Assembly (NCBI RefSeq): GCF_001613085.1
Contig: NZ_BDBR01000030.1
Span: forward strand, 1-64,000
DNA from: Nocardia salmonicida NBRC 13393
GTDB lineage: Bacteria > Actinomycetota > Actinomycetes > Mycobacteriales > Mycobacteriaceae
Length of the DNA: 64,000 nucleotides
Reading direction: 5' to 3'
The notes below the pieces were generated by a model. That model did no database searches, was not told where the DNA came from, and was given only the letters and a program-made list of their open reading frames with translations. Position 1 is the first letter of the stretch. Every line of letters begins with the position of its first letter. Of the stretch, positions 41,063 through 49,875 are shown piece after piece. The translations under genes and the position numbers were made by a program.

Positions 41063-42040
41063 GTGGAGCAGAGATTTCTCGACACAGGCGAAATCAGGAT
41101 GCATGTCACCGAGCAGGGGCAGGGCTACCCGGTGGTGTTCTGTCACGGATTTCCGCACACGGGGTTCATCTGGCACCGGCAGATAGCGGCCGTGGCCGAG
41201 GCGGGATTCCGAGCCATCGCGCCCGACCTTCGCGGCTACGGTCGAACCGAGGCGCCCGCTGACGTCGCCGCGTACACCAACGAGGCCGTGATCGGTGACC
41301 TCCTGGCCCTGCTCGACGACATCGGCGCCGAGAAGGCTGTGTTCGTCGGCCTCGATTTCGGTGCCCAACTGGTGTGGGAGCTGTCGCTGCGCGCTCCCGA
41401 ACGCGTCGAAGCGCTGGTGGTGCTGAACAATCCGTACTCGCCGCGCCCGCCGCGTCCACCGTCGGCCTTCTGGACGAAGGCCGCCCAGCGCCACTTCCTG
41501 CACCTGTCCTACTTTCAGGAGCCCGGCGTCGCCGATGTCGAACTCGCCGCGCGACCGAGGGAATTCCTGTCCCGCGTCTACTTCTCCCTCTCCGGTGACT
41601 ACCACTATCTCGACACCTGGAAGAACCCGCCGGGGCTCGGTTATCTGGATGTGCTGCCCCAGGCGCCCGCACTGCCGTGGAGCTGGCTCAGTGACAGTGA
41701 ATTCGACACCATCGCCACGGATTTCGAGCGGACGGGCTTCACCGGGGGATTGAACTGGTACCGCAATCTGGACCGCAACTGGGAACTCGCCGAGCCGTTC
41801 GCCGATGCCCGGATCGAGGTCCCGACCTACTTCCTCTACGGCGAGAACGACCCCGACATGGAGGGCTTCAGCGGCCGCGACCCGCTTGCCACCCTCCGGG
41901 CGAATGTCACCGAACTCCGTGCGGTAGTGGAACTTCCGGGTGCGGGCCATCTCGTGCACCTCGAGCGAACCGACGCGGTCAACGACTTCCTGGTCACCGC
42001 GCTGCACGAGGTCGGTGTCGATCAGCGCGCGCGGTCGTAG
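41063..42040 (+). CDS. Alpha/beta hydrolase, epoxide-hydrolase type
   Basis: Three hundred twenty-five residues. CHGFPHTGFIWHRQ holds the oxyanion loop (27-40), APDLRGYGRTEAP follows, the nucleophile Asp98 is in G-L-D-F-G, and the His is in PGAGHLVHLERTD. The cap domain is Tyr/Trp-rich as in soluble epoxide hydrolases. GTG 41063 has GGAGG 6 nt upstream; the TTG at 41051 is less likely. The shared KstR-like box suggests a place in sterol or related lipid catabolism. Confidence 0.87.
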   Translation: MEQRFLDTGEIRMHVTEQGQGYPVVFCHGFPHTGFIWHRQIAAVAEAGFRAIAPDLRGYGRTEAPADVAAYTNEAVIGDLLALLDDIGAEKAVFVGLDFGAQLVWELSLRAPERVEALVVLNNPYSPRPPRPPSAFWTKAAQRHFLHLSYFQEPGVADVELAARPREFLSRVYFSLSGDYHYLDTWKNPPGLGYLDVLPQAPALPWSWLSDSEFDTIATDFERTGFTGGLNWYRNLDRNWELAEPFADARIEVPTYFLYGENDPDMEGFSGRDPLATLRANVTELRAVVELPGAGHLVHLERTDAVNDFLVTALHEVGVDQRARS

Positions 42041-42241
42041 GTCAGGGCCATCTCGCCCAGTTCGCCGACCTCGTGACGGATGAGCGTCCACCGCGAGCCG
42101 GGCAGCGCGGGTGAGGTGATCGCGGGCGACATCGGTGGTGGCGTAGCGGACGATCGCCCGCATGTCGGTGGGACCGCCGGGGCCGTTGTAGCGTCCGTCG
42201 AGGGTGAGGCCGATATTCGCGGTGACAGTGCGTTCGGCCAC
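42022..42241 (-). pseudogene. RibD-type dihydrofolate reductase family protein with large internal deletion
   Basis: A good ribosome binding site (AAGGAA) precedes GTG 42241, and the frame starts like a RibD_C protein: AERTVTANIGLTLDGRYNGP, then TTDVARDHLTR. It then leaves homology. In another frame the last 26 codons (LPGSRWTLIRHEVGELGEMA, TYDRAR, stop at 42022) match the C-terminus of the same family. The two pieces meet at about 42104-42110, so roughly 120 codons of the middle were deleted with a frame change. The remainder of 42041-42416 shows no other gene. Confidence 0.8.
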
Positions 42242-42416
42242 GGCTGTTCCTTGTCGCGGGGGAGTGTGTCGGCGGGATCGTCGAAGAAGTATGAATCGCT
42301 CGGCGGAAAGTCGCGAAGAGGCGGTACTTTTGGTGGGAGGCACATCGGGCGGACCACCTGAAAGGATGCGGCCTCTTGAAGATTGCACTCGGAGCCGACG
42401 AACGGACGACGAGCTA

Positions 42417-44612
42417 GTGTTCACGCGCTGGGGCGATGTGGTCTATCGGTTCCGGTTCGGTGTGCTCGGCGTCGTGGTGGCCGCACTGCTCGCGCTGGGC
42501 GGGTACGGGCTGGGGCTGCACGATGAGCTGAGCTCCGGTGGCATGGACGATCCCGGCTCGGAATCCGCGCTGGCGGGGCGCTTGGCGGACAGTGCGTTCG
42601 GTCGCAATCACGACCTCGATGTGGTCGTGCTCTACACCGCACCGCCCGGTAGGACCGTCGACGATCCCGAGTTCAGCCGCAAGATCGTCGACAACCTCAA
42701 CAGCTTGCCGCGTGCGTACTCCGGGGTGATAGCCGGCGTCAACGGGGCCTACTGGCCGACGGAAACGGGTCGGGCGAGCGGTTCCCTGTTCGCCACCGCG
42801 GACCGTACCCGCGCGGTGGCCGCCGTCGCCATCGTCGGCGACAACGACACCGAGATGCTGCGCAACACCAGAAAGGTGAAGGACGCCTTCGCGATTCCCG
42901 GTGTCGATGTGCAGGTGGGCGGCCTGCAACCGGTGGCGGGAACACTCAACGACACCCTGGCCGACGACATCCGCCGGATGGAATTCCTCGCGTTCCCGGT
43001 GGTCGCGCTGCTGCTGTTCTTCATCTTCGGCGGTGTGGTGGCCGCCGCGCTGCCGTTGATCGTCGGCGGGCTGACGATGCTGGGCGCGAGCGGGATCGTG
43101 CGCACCTTCACCTACGTCACCGAGGTGAACTCCTTTGTCGCGCCGGTTGTTTCGATGATCGGTGCCGGATTGGCCATCGACTACGGGCTGTTCATCGTGA
43201 GTCGCTTCCGCGAAGAACTCGCCGAGGGCCACGACGCCGCGGCGGCGGTACGGCGCACGATGACGACGGCGGGGCGCACCGTGGTGTTCTCCGCGACGAT
43301 GATCATCGCCAGTGCGGGCGGCATGCTGCTGTTCCCGCAGGGGTTCCTGAAATCCATCGCCTATGGAGCCATCGCGACCGTGTCGCTGGCCGCGCTCACC
43401 GCGATCACCTTGCTGCCCGCGATGCTCGCGATTCTCGGCGCGCGCGTGGACATGTGGGGAAGTAGGCGGCTCCGGAGAACGAAGTCCGCGCATGAGGTGG
43501 AGAACGGTTTCTGGGGCCGCAGCACCCAGTGGGTGATGAAGCACCCGGTGAAGATCGCGGGCGTGCTGTGCGTGGTGTTGGTGCTGTTGATCCTGCCTGC
43601 GCGTAACCTGGCCTTCGGTGGCTTCAGCGAACGATATCTGCCGCCGGACAACAGCACTCGCGTCGCACAGGAGCAGATCGACGCGACCTTCCCAGGCCGC
43701 AGATCCGATCCGATCGACCTGATCTTCGTTTCCGGCGACACCGTCGCGATCGGCACCGCCCTGAAACTGGCCAATCAGGCCCCCGGTCTGGCGACGAAGT
43801 TCGAATTGCCGTCGCGGTCGCCGGTGCAATCGGACGTGTACCGCACCACAACGACACTCGCGGACTCCGATTCCGCCGACGCCACGATCGACTATCTCCG
43901 CGGCATCGAACTGCCCGACGGAGTGCGGATGCTCGTCGGGGGCGTCCCCGCCATCCAGAAGGACAGCCTCGACGCGCTGCTCGAGCGCATGCCGTGGATG
44001 ATCGCCCTCGTCCTGCTGGTCACCACACTGCTGATGTTCTTGACCTTCGGTTCGCTGATCCTGCCGATCAAGGCCGCTCTCATGAGCGCTCTCGGCCTCG
44101 GCTCGACGCTGGGCATCCTCACCTGGATCTTCATCGACGGCCACGGCGCGGGTCCGCTGAACTTCACCCCGCAACCCATTCAGGCCAACATGCTGGTGAT
44201 GATCATCGCGATCATCTACGGCTTGTCCACCGACTACGAGGTCTTCCTGCTCTCGCGCATGGTCGAAGCGCGGGCCCAGGGCGCCACCACCACCGAGGCG
44301 GTCCGCATCGGCACCGCGCACACCGGTCGCATCATCACCGCCGCCGCCCTGATCCTGCTCGTGGTCACCGGCGCCTTCGCGTTCTCGGACCTGGTCCTGA
44401 TGCAATACGTCGCCTACGGCATGATCGCCGCGCTCATCATCGACGCCACCGTGCTGCGCATGCTCCTCGTCCCCGCGACGATGAAGTTGCTCGGCGACGA
44501 CTGCTGGTGGGCTCCGACGTGGATGAAGACTGTCCACGACAGATTCGGACTGGGCGAATCACCGTCCCCGGCAACCACCGCGGCAGATTGTCGGACCCCT
44601 GGCATACGGTGA
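42417..44612 (+). CDS. MMPL-family RND transporter
   Basis: Seven hundred thirty-one residues with 12 predicted helices in the 1+5, 1+5 pattern. The first helix follows VFTRWGDVVYRFR, the periplasmic domains are short, and each half has the GxxxDY-type motif: IGAGLAIDYGLFIVSRFREE and IYGLSTDYEVFLLSRMVEA, whose Asp-Tyr pairs transmit protons. Such proteins export lipids or siderophore precursors. GTG 42417 fits the family start; ATG 42366 is in frame with a 17-residue extension. No MmpS gene is nearby. Confidence 0.88.
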   Translation: MFTRWGDVVYRFRFGVLGVVVAALLALGGYGLGLHDELSSGGMDDPGSESALAGRLADSAFGRNHDLDVVVLYTAPPGRTVDDPEFSRKIVDNLNSLPRAYSGVIAGVNGAYWPTETGRASGSLFATADRTRAVAAVAIVGDNDTEMLRNTRKVKDAFAIPGVDVQVGGLQPVAGTLNDTLADDIRRMEFLAFPVVALLLFFIFGGVVAAALPLIVGGLTMLGASGIVRTFTYVTEVNSFVAPVVSMIGAGLAIDYGLFIVSRFREELAEGHDAAAAVRRTMTTAGRTVVFSATMIIASAGGMLLFPQGFLKSIAYGAIATVSLAALTAITLLPAMLAILGARVDMWGSRRLRRTKSAHEVENGFWGRSTQWVMKHPVKIAGVLCVVLVLLILPARNLAFGGFSERYLPPDNSTRVAQEQIDATFPGRRSDPIDLIFVSGDTVAIGTALKLANQAPGLATKFELPSRSPVQSDVYRTTTTLADSDSADATIDYLRGIELPDGVRMLVGGVPAIQKDSLDALLERMPWMIALVLLVTTLLMFLTFGSLILPIKAALMSALGLGSTLGILTWIFIDGHGAGPLNFTPQPIQANMLVMIIAIIYGLSTDYEVFLLSRMVEARAQGATTTEAVRIGTAHTGRIITAAALILLVVTGAFAFSDLVLMQYVAYGMIAALIIDATVLRMLLVPATMKLLGDDCWWAPTWMKTVHDRFGLGESPSPATTAADCRTPGIR

Positions 44613-44660
44613 CGGAAAGGTCTGCCACCCGTGTGTTCAGCTGCCATGAACGGAGTCATG

Positions 44661-45122
44661 ATGAGCCGCCATATTCAGATCACCTTCGACGCGCACGACC
44701 CGGCCGCGCTGTCGACCTTCTGGCGTGACGCGCTGGGTTATGTGCATCCGGGGCCGCCGGGAGTCGAGGTGCCTGCCGGGGTCGACCCGCTGGTCGTGTG
44801 GGACCAGTTTCTCGCGCGGATCGGTGTTCCGGCCGAAGAGCGGAACTCGAAGTCGGCCATCGAGGATCCGGAGGGGCATGGCCCTCGGGTGTTCTTCCAG
44901 CAGGTGCCGGAGGGCAAGGCCGCGAAGAATCGGGTTCATCTCGATGTTCGGGCGGCGCCCGGATTGCAGGGCGACGAGCGAATGGCGGCGTTGGAAACCG
45001 AGTGCGAGCGGCTGGTCGCGCTGGGCGGCAAGCGGGTCGAGCGCTTCGAACCCGAGCCGCCGATGAGTGCGGGGTGGATCGTGATGACCGATCCCGAAGG
45101 CAACGAGTTCTGTCTTGATTGA
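44661..45122 (+). CDS. VOC-family (glyoxalase-like) protein
   Basis: One hundred fifty-three residues. Two beta-alpha-beta-beta-beta modules are visible, with ITFDAHDPAALSTFWRDALGY at the start and VMTDPEGNEFCLD at the end, the glyoxalase-like pattern. Conserved metal ligands are partly retained (His4, Glu in EFCLD). GGAG lies 5 nt before ATG 44661. The substrate is unknown; this group is usually a small detoxification or resistance-like protein. It follows mmpL by 48 nt. Confidence 0.85.
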   Translation: MSRHIQITFDAHDPAALSTFWRDALGYVHPGPPGVEVPAGVDPLVVWDQFLARIGVPAEERNSKSAIEDPEGHGPRVFFQQVPEGKAAKNRVHLDVRAAPGLQGDERMAALETECERLVALGGKRVERFEPEPPMSAGWIVMTDPEGNEFCLD

Positions 45123-45137
45123 TCTGACACCCACCTC

Positions 45138-45737
45138 ATGAACCACGCTCCGATACGCGCGCTCGCCCTGCTCACCACCGGCCTTCTCGCCGGTGCGTTC
45201 GGCTACGGCGCCGCGAATCTGGTCCCGACTTTTCATCGGGTCCCGCTGCAGATGCGCCTGGAATTCCACACCGAGCTCATGCAGAACAACAGCATCAGCA
45301 TGCAGCTCACCATGGCCGCCGCCGCGCTGAGCTGCCTCGCCCTGGCCGTGGTGCAGACCGGCAGGGATCGGGCGCTCGCCGCGGCGGCCACGGTGCTGGT
45401 GGTCGGGTCGTTCCTCATCACCCGGCTCGGCAACGTGCCGATCAACCACAAGATCAATGCCTGGGCCGTCGACGGAGCGCCCGCCGACTACGCCGTCATC
45501 CTCGAGCGATGGGACTTCTTCCATTTCCTGCGTACCGGGACAGCGCTGGCGGCTTTCGCGCTGATCATCGCGCTGGTGGTGTGGTGTTCGGGCGAGGCGA
45601 AGCGGGAGTTTCGCCGTGCGAGCGAGGGTGTCGGCGCTACCGTGGATCGACCACGACGACGTGGTCACGTGGCTGCCACTGGAAGGAAGCCCCGGGATGC
45701 GGCATTTCGACTTTCGCGGGACCTTGATCGCCTATGA
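45138..45737 (+). CDS. DUF1772 membrane protein (anthrone-oxygenase-like)
   Basis: One hundred ninety-nine residues. Four helices lie at about 7-25, 48-68, 75-95 and 125-148, with conserved NxxxN-type polar residues (NVPINHKINAW) between helices 3 and 4. This matches DUF1772, whose members are called anthrone oxygenases. The last 40 residues are Arg-rich and overlap the next gene by 41 nt, so the true end may be shorter in function. It is followed directly by a hydrolase. Confidence 0.75.
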   Translation: MNHAPIRALALLTTGLLAGAFGYGAANLVPTFHRVPLQMRLEFHTELMQNNSISMQLTMAAAALSCLALAVVQTGRDRALAAAATVLVVGSFLITRLGNVPINHKINAWAVDGAPADYAVILERWDFFHFLRTGTALAAFALIIALVVWCSGEAKREFRRASEGVGATVDRPRRRGHVAATGRKPRDAAFRLSRDLDRL

Positions 45738-46527
45738 CGAGGCGGGTGCGGGGCCGCCGATCGTCTTCCTGCACAACCTCGGCGGAGACCGTCACATCTG
45801 GCGTGCGCAATTCGACGCACTGAAGCACAACCATCGGGTCTTCGCGATCGACCTCATCGGCTACGGCGACTCGGACGCCCCCGACAACGGGTACACGGTC
45901 GAGAACTATCTGGCCATGGTCACCGCGTTCCTCGAGGAGCAGGATCTGCGCGATGTGACGCTGGTCGGCCACTGCTTCGGCAGCGCGCTGTCGCTGCTCT
46001 ATACGCGGCGCAGCCCCGACCGGGTGCGGTCGCTGGTGCTCAGCAGCCCGCTCACCCCGGCCACCTTGCGACCGACCCGCACCGCATGGGCGGCAGCGCT
46101 CGGCCGACGGCTGCACATCGACTCGGTGCTGGCGCGAGTCCGCATTCCCGGCCCGGTGGCCGGGCTGCTCGTGGCAGAACAACTCGGTTCGGAGAACGCC
46201 CCGGCCGAGATCGTCGCGCATCTGCGCGAGAGCTGGACCGAACCCCGTCGGCTGATGGTTACCGCCGCGATCTCTCGCGAGATTCCGCTGCTCGGCGAAC
46301 TGGACAGCTTCGTGCCGCCCGCCGGCTTTCCGCCCGTCACCACGATCTGGGGCAGTCGTAATCGAGTGCTGTGCGCGCGAGCCGGCGCCACGCTGAACAG
46401 CACGTTGAAACCGTCGCGGTCGATCGTCGTCGACGGTGCGGGTCACCTGGTGATGGTCGAGTCGCCCGAGCAGTTCACCGCCGCGGTGCTCGCCGCGACG
46501 ACGGGCACGCGCGTCGTGGATTCCTAG
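45697..46527 (+). CDS. Alpha/beta hydrolase with a cysteine in the nucleophile position
   Basis: Two hundred seventy-six residues. FLHNLGGDRHIWR holds the oxyanion loop, IDLIGYGDSDAPDNGYT follows, and the elbow reads G-H-C-F-G, so Cys93 replaces the usual Ser or Asp. The catalytic His is in GAGHLVMVESPEQF. Cys nucleophiles occur in dienelactone hydrolase and some homologues but are rare in this subfamily. GGAAGGA 9 nt upstream supports ATG 45697 over the earlier in-frame 45616. It overlaps the membrane protein gene and may be translated with it. Confidence 0.85.
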   Translation: MRHFDFRGTLIAYDEAGAGPPIVFLHNLGGDRHIWRAQFDALKHNHRVFAIDLIGYGDSDAPDNGYTVENYLAMVTAFLEEQDLRDVTLVGHCFGSALSLLYTRRSPDRVRSLVLSSPLTPATLRPTRTAWAAALGRRLHIDSVLARVRIPGPVAGLLVAEQLGSENAPAEIVAHLRESWTEPRRLMVTAAISREIPLLGELDSFVPPAGFPPVTTIWGSRNRVLCARAGATLNSTLKPSRSIVVDGAGHLVMVESPEQFTAAVLAATTGTRVVDS

Positions 46528-46639
46528 TCCGAACCGCCGTCGCGGTCGAGCGTTGATCCCGCCGCCGCGACATGCGGTCACAGCGGGCGCTGAGCGGCGG
46601 TGAACCGAACTTGTCGGTGCGCACCTTTATTCTGCTCAC

Positions 46640-47302
46640 ATGGACGGACCGGACTCTGCGCTACGCCGCCTGACTCGCGAGGCGGGAAAGTTGTTGCGGC
46701 CATATGGCTTTCACGGAACGGAAGCCGCCTGGACGCAGATCACCGCCGACGGTGTCGCAACGATCCGCCGCACCCGCACCCAGCGGACCTGGACAGACGG
46801 TCAGCAGGCGATCGGATTCGGCCTGGAACTCGGCGCGACGCCGACTGCCTGGTGGGAATACTGCAACTGGCGCGACACCGTGCGAGGACTCCCACCGACC
46901 GCGCTCGAACAAGCGACCGGGCCCGCACTGATCGACGATCGTGGAATGGGCGAGGAGCTGACCGAGTTGTGGTCGCTGCGGGTCGATCCGGCCCATCGGT
47001 CGCGCCCCGCGCTACAAGCCGACGTCGACGCCATTCGCGCCGACTTGCCGGTGCGCGTGCATGCCTACGCGCGCCGGGCACTGCGCCTGCTCGAACCCGA
47101 CGCCTACCTCGATGAACTACTGGCGGAACCGAATCCGCAACCCGCCGCCCTGGAGGCGATCGTGGTTCTGCTCGCCGATCAGGGCCCGGGACCGCGACTC
47201 GATGACGCGGTGGACCGGTTCCGATCATCCGTCGCCGACCCCGATGACGCAGGCGCCGACAGCGTCATCGCCTACCTGCGGGGTCGAGCCGTCCCGGTCT
47301 GA
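46640..47302 (+). CDS. DUF4304-like protein
   Basis: Two hundred twenty residues. The first 90 residues follow the DUF4304 pattern of a hydrophobic core with conserved Arg/Trp (LRPYGFHGTEAAWTQI, RRTRTQRTWTDGQQAIGFGLEL). The second half is helical and Leu/Pro-rich. TATTCT lies 6 nt before ATG 46640, so a leaderless mRNA is likely. The family has no known function; I can only give the domain. Confidence 0.6.
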   Translation: MDGPDSALRRLTREAGKLLRPYGFHGTEAAWTQITADGVATIRRTRTQRTWTDGQQAIGFGLELGATPTAWWEYCNWRDTVRGLPPTALEQATGPALIDDRGMGEELTELWSLRVDPAHRSRPALQADVDAIRADLPVRVHAYARRALRLLEPDAYLDELLAEPNPQPAALEAIVVLLADQGPGPRLDDAVDRFRSSVADPDDAGADSVIAYLRGRAVPV

Positions 47303-47352
47303 TTGTCCAGCTCGGGCGGCCCGATGGACGACTCGCCATTATCATTCCGCCC

Positions 47353-48008
47353 GTGGGAGATGCGGTACACGGGAATACTCGGCGGATTCGCCCCGGCAAC
47401 AGGAAGGATTTCGGCGTCGCCGCCGAACTGTTGGCCGCGGCCTTGGCGGACGACCCGGCGACCCTGTGGCTGCACCCCAAGGAATCCACCCGCAGGATCA
47501 GGCTCGCCTGGTCGTTTCGATCCTCGCTCGACGATTCCCGCGATTGCAGCGATGGGGTGGACCTCGCCCTCGACGGCACCGGCGCGATCGTCGGCGTCGC
47601 GGTCTGGCTGGCGACCTTTCATATCCTGCCCCGAGCGACGGTAGGTCGACAGCTCAGCGCGCTGCGTACCTACGGTTCACACGCCGCGCAGGCGCGCAGG
47701 CGACCTACGCGGCGGGCGTGCAGGAGCAGCATCGGCACCTGTTGGCGGTCGGCGTCTCCGCGAAAGCGCGCGGACGCGGACACGGACAGGACCTGATCGC
47801 GGCGGGAATGTATCGAGCGGCCGCCGACGGTGTCCCCGTTCATCTGGAAACAACGAACCCGAACAACCTCTCCTTCTATGAACGTCTCGGATTCGACACG
47901 ACCGCGGTGATCGACCTCCCCGGCGGCGGCCCGCGCAGATGGCTCATGCGCCAAGTGTCGCAACCGATCTCGAGTCCTGCTCGCGGTAGAAGGTCACGCA
48001 GTACCTGA
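47353..48008 (+). pseudogene. GNAT acetyltransferase frameshifted by an 8-bp tandem duplication
   Basis: The gene starts at GTG 47353 and reads TRRIRPGNRKDFGVAAELL, then a GNAT N-terminal half to HAAQARR at about 47700. The rest (VGVSAKARGRGHGQDLIAAG, LETTNPNNLSFYERLGF, stop 48008) is in another frame. GCGCAGGC occurs twice in tandem at 47686-47693 and 47694-47701. Removing one copy restores a single frame: HAAQATYAAGVQEQ. The RGRGHG acetyl-CoA loop lies after the shift, so the present product is dead. The duplication looks recent or phase-variable. Confidence 0.85.
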
Positions 48009-48191
48009 CGGCGCTACGAAATGCGAGTAATTCGTGGAGGAAATTGTTGTGGAAATCCATGACGATTCCGCGGAAAGGGAATAGGAACGTCAAAACCTGT
48101 GCATGGTGATAGCGATCGGCGTGATGTTCGTGATCTGATCGAGATGTCCCGAAGCTGGGATGTTTCACAGACTGTAAATGAGGATGACCGT

Positions 48192-48359
48192 ATGAACTCC
48201 AGAATTTCCCGTCCGCTCGCCGTCGCCGCCATCGTATTGTCCGCCGGTGCGATCGGCGCCGGTACCGCTACGGCGGCGGCTCCGGCGCCCGTCTCGGGTT
48301 CGGTGGAAGTGTGTGTCCCGCTTCCGCTTCCGGTGCTCGAGGTCAGCCTTTGTCTGTGA
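48192..48359 (+). CDS. Small secreted peptide
   Basis: Fifty-five residues. A Sec signal (NSRISRPLAVAAIVLSAGAI) ends with GTATAAAPA, so cleavage is near residue 30, leaving about 25 residues with two Cys and several Pro/Val/Leu (VCVPLPLPVL, SLCL). The Cys pair could form a disulfide. GAGGA lies 6 nt before ATG 48192. Small secreted peptides of this composition are common in Nocardia and Rhodococcus without known function. Two hairpins follow. Confidence 0.65.
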   Translation: MNSRISRPLAVAAIVLSAGAIGAGTATAAAPAPVSGSVEVCVPLPLPVLEVSLCL

Positions 48360-48377
48360 CCGGCTAACACGGATACA

Positions 48378-48447
48378 TGCGGCGGTGGCGGCACCGGTCA
48401 CGGGGTGAAGATGTGCGCGGCTCCGTTCGGAAGCCGCCACCGCCGCA
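48378..48447 (+). repeat. Long-range 15-bp inverted repeat after the secreted peptide
   Basis: TGCGGCGGTGGCGGC (48378-48392) pairs perfectly with GCCGCCACCGCCGCA (48433-48447), enclosing 40 nt. It is in the 3' region of the small secreted peptide gene and could stabilise that mRNA. Confidence 0.55.
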
Positions 48448-48457
48448 CCCGAGTAGA

Positions 48458-48480
48458 CCCGCAGGCCTGCGGGCTTTCTT
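48458..48480 (+). terminator. Terminator
   Basis: A perfect 16-bp palindrome (CCCGCAGG, CCTGCGGG; 48458-48473) is followed by CTTTCTT, the best terminator signature in this part of the window. Confidence 0.75.
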
Positions 48481-48602
48481 GTCGGAAAGCATCAATGATC
48501 CAGCGTTCTCTTACGCTTTGTCACAAGCGAAGCTTGGACGGCCGATTGTCGTTCACGGTAGTTTGGGGGCTTGCCCAGTGATCTGGGTGGGAAGGATTCA
48601 TC

Positions 48603-49874
48603 ATGGCTGGCGCAACTTCCATCGAACCGTTCCTGACAGTTTCGGGGCGGCCGGTATCGAACCCTCTGAAGGATGTGCGGACGATATCCCGCCAGATGGT
48701 GGTGCATTTCATCGAGAATGTCGTACCGTGTGGCACGCTGCCGGGCGAAGCGCTCGACGGAGACGTCACGACGGTGACTCGCGTCTGTCTGGAGCTGACC
48801 AGGAGCATGCTCGACGGCCGCGATATCCCGGGGCGCGTGGAGCGGGTGCAGGCCGCCGCCGCCGACTGGGCGCGCGAAGGAATCCCGATCGACACCATCC
48901 ACGACGCGGTGCACGAGGGCTTCAAACTCGGCTTCGATCTGGTCATTACCAATGTCACCAACCACGACTACGACACCCTCGTCGGGGTGGCTCGGCGGCT
49001 GATGGACGCCCAGAAGATGATCACCTCGGCGGTCTCGGTGGCCTACGTTCGTGAACTGCGATCGGTGGACAGCGAGCACCACACGGCGGTGCATACGCTG
49101 ACCTCGGCATTGCTCGGCGGCCAGAACACCTCGACGATGGCGCGGGAGTGCGGCATCGAGGTCGCCGATCGCTATCACGTGATGGCACTCGAACTGCCGC
49201 CGCACGCAGAGGAATTCGATCCCACCCTCGATGCCAAGGTCGTCGCTCGACGCAAATTGCGCCGCGTGCAGGCAGAACTGGCGGACCGCTGTGACGGGAA
49301 GGTGCTGTCGTTGTTGAGCGTGGACGGCGGCACGCTCCTGTTGCCCGCGCACGAATTCACCCAGGTGGAATTGGACGAGTTGATCGTGCACCTGTCCGCC
49401 GCGGCCCAGGTGCCGGTGCGTGCGGTGGCGACGCCGGCGACGCCGGCCGAAATCCCGCACGCCGCCGAGCAAGTCCATGAACTCGTCGAAATCGTGCATC
49501 GGTTCGGTGGTCCGAGCAAGGTATATCGCCCGCACGAGCTGGCCTTCGAATATCAATTGACCCGACCGGGGCCCGCGCGCGATTATCTGAGCTCCATCGT
49601 GGATTCCCTCGAAGCCCATCCTGAACTATTACGCACGCTCGAGGTGTATATGTCCACGAATATGCAACGTGCGCGGACCGCGCGCCTGATGTTCATTCAC
49701 ACGAACACCGTCGACTACCGATTGAAACGGATCGGCCAGATGACCGGGTTCGACCTCAATGACGTTTCCGGTGTGTGCCATCTGCGCGCCGCGCTGTTGA
49801 TCCGGGCCCATCGTGGGTCCGGATCAACAGAGCTCTATCGAAGCCCGAGCGAAACCAGTTCGCGCGCAGGCTGA
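48603..49874 (+). CDS. PucR/CdaR-family transcriptional regulator
   Basis: Four hundred twenty-three residues. The N-terminal RsbR/GGDEF-like sensing part (about 20-150) is followed by a GGDEF-like middle part. The C-terminal PucR helix-turn-helix has LEVYMSTNMQRARTARLMFI and HTNTVDYRLKRIGQMTG, the diagnostic motif. Such regulators activate purine, amino-acid or secondary metabolism genes. AAGGA lies 6 nt before ATG 48603. It is convergent with the carboxyltransferase gene; its stop is 2 nt before that gene's stop. Confidence 0.9.
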   Translation: MAGATSIEPFLTVSGRPVSNPLKDVRTISRQMVVHFIENVVPCGTLPGEALDGDVTTVTRVCLELTRSMLDGRDIPGRVERVQAAAADWAREGIPIDTIHDAVHEGFKLGFDLVITNVTNHDYDTLVGVARRLMDAQKMITSAVSVAYVRELRSVDSEHHTAVHTLTSALLGGQNTSTMARECGIEVADRYHVMALELPPHAEEFDPTLDAKVVARRKLRRVQAELADRCDGKVLSLLSVDGGTLLLPAHEFTQVELDELIVHLSAAAQVPVRAVATPATPAEIPHAAEQVHELVEIVHRFGGPSKVYRPHELAFEYQLTRPGPARDYLSSIVDSLEAHPELLRTLEVYMSTNMQRARTARLMFIHTNTVDYRLKRIGQMTGFDLNDVSGVCHLRAALLIRAHRGSGSTELYRSPSETSSRAG

Positions 49875-49875
49875 T

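Noticed and set aside
42414..44537. Long minus-strand frame antisense to the MMPL transporter gene
   Set aside because: Glu/Gln/His-rich antisense composition with no motif; the plus-strand gene is a clear MMPL protein.
47686..47701. Programmed frameshift in the GNAT gene
   Set aside because: There is no slippery heptamer or downstream structure at the site; a simple 8-bp duplication explains the frame change fully.
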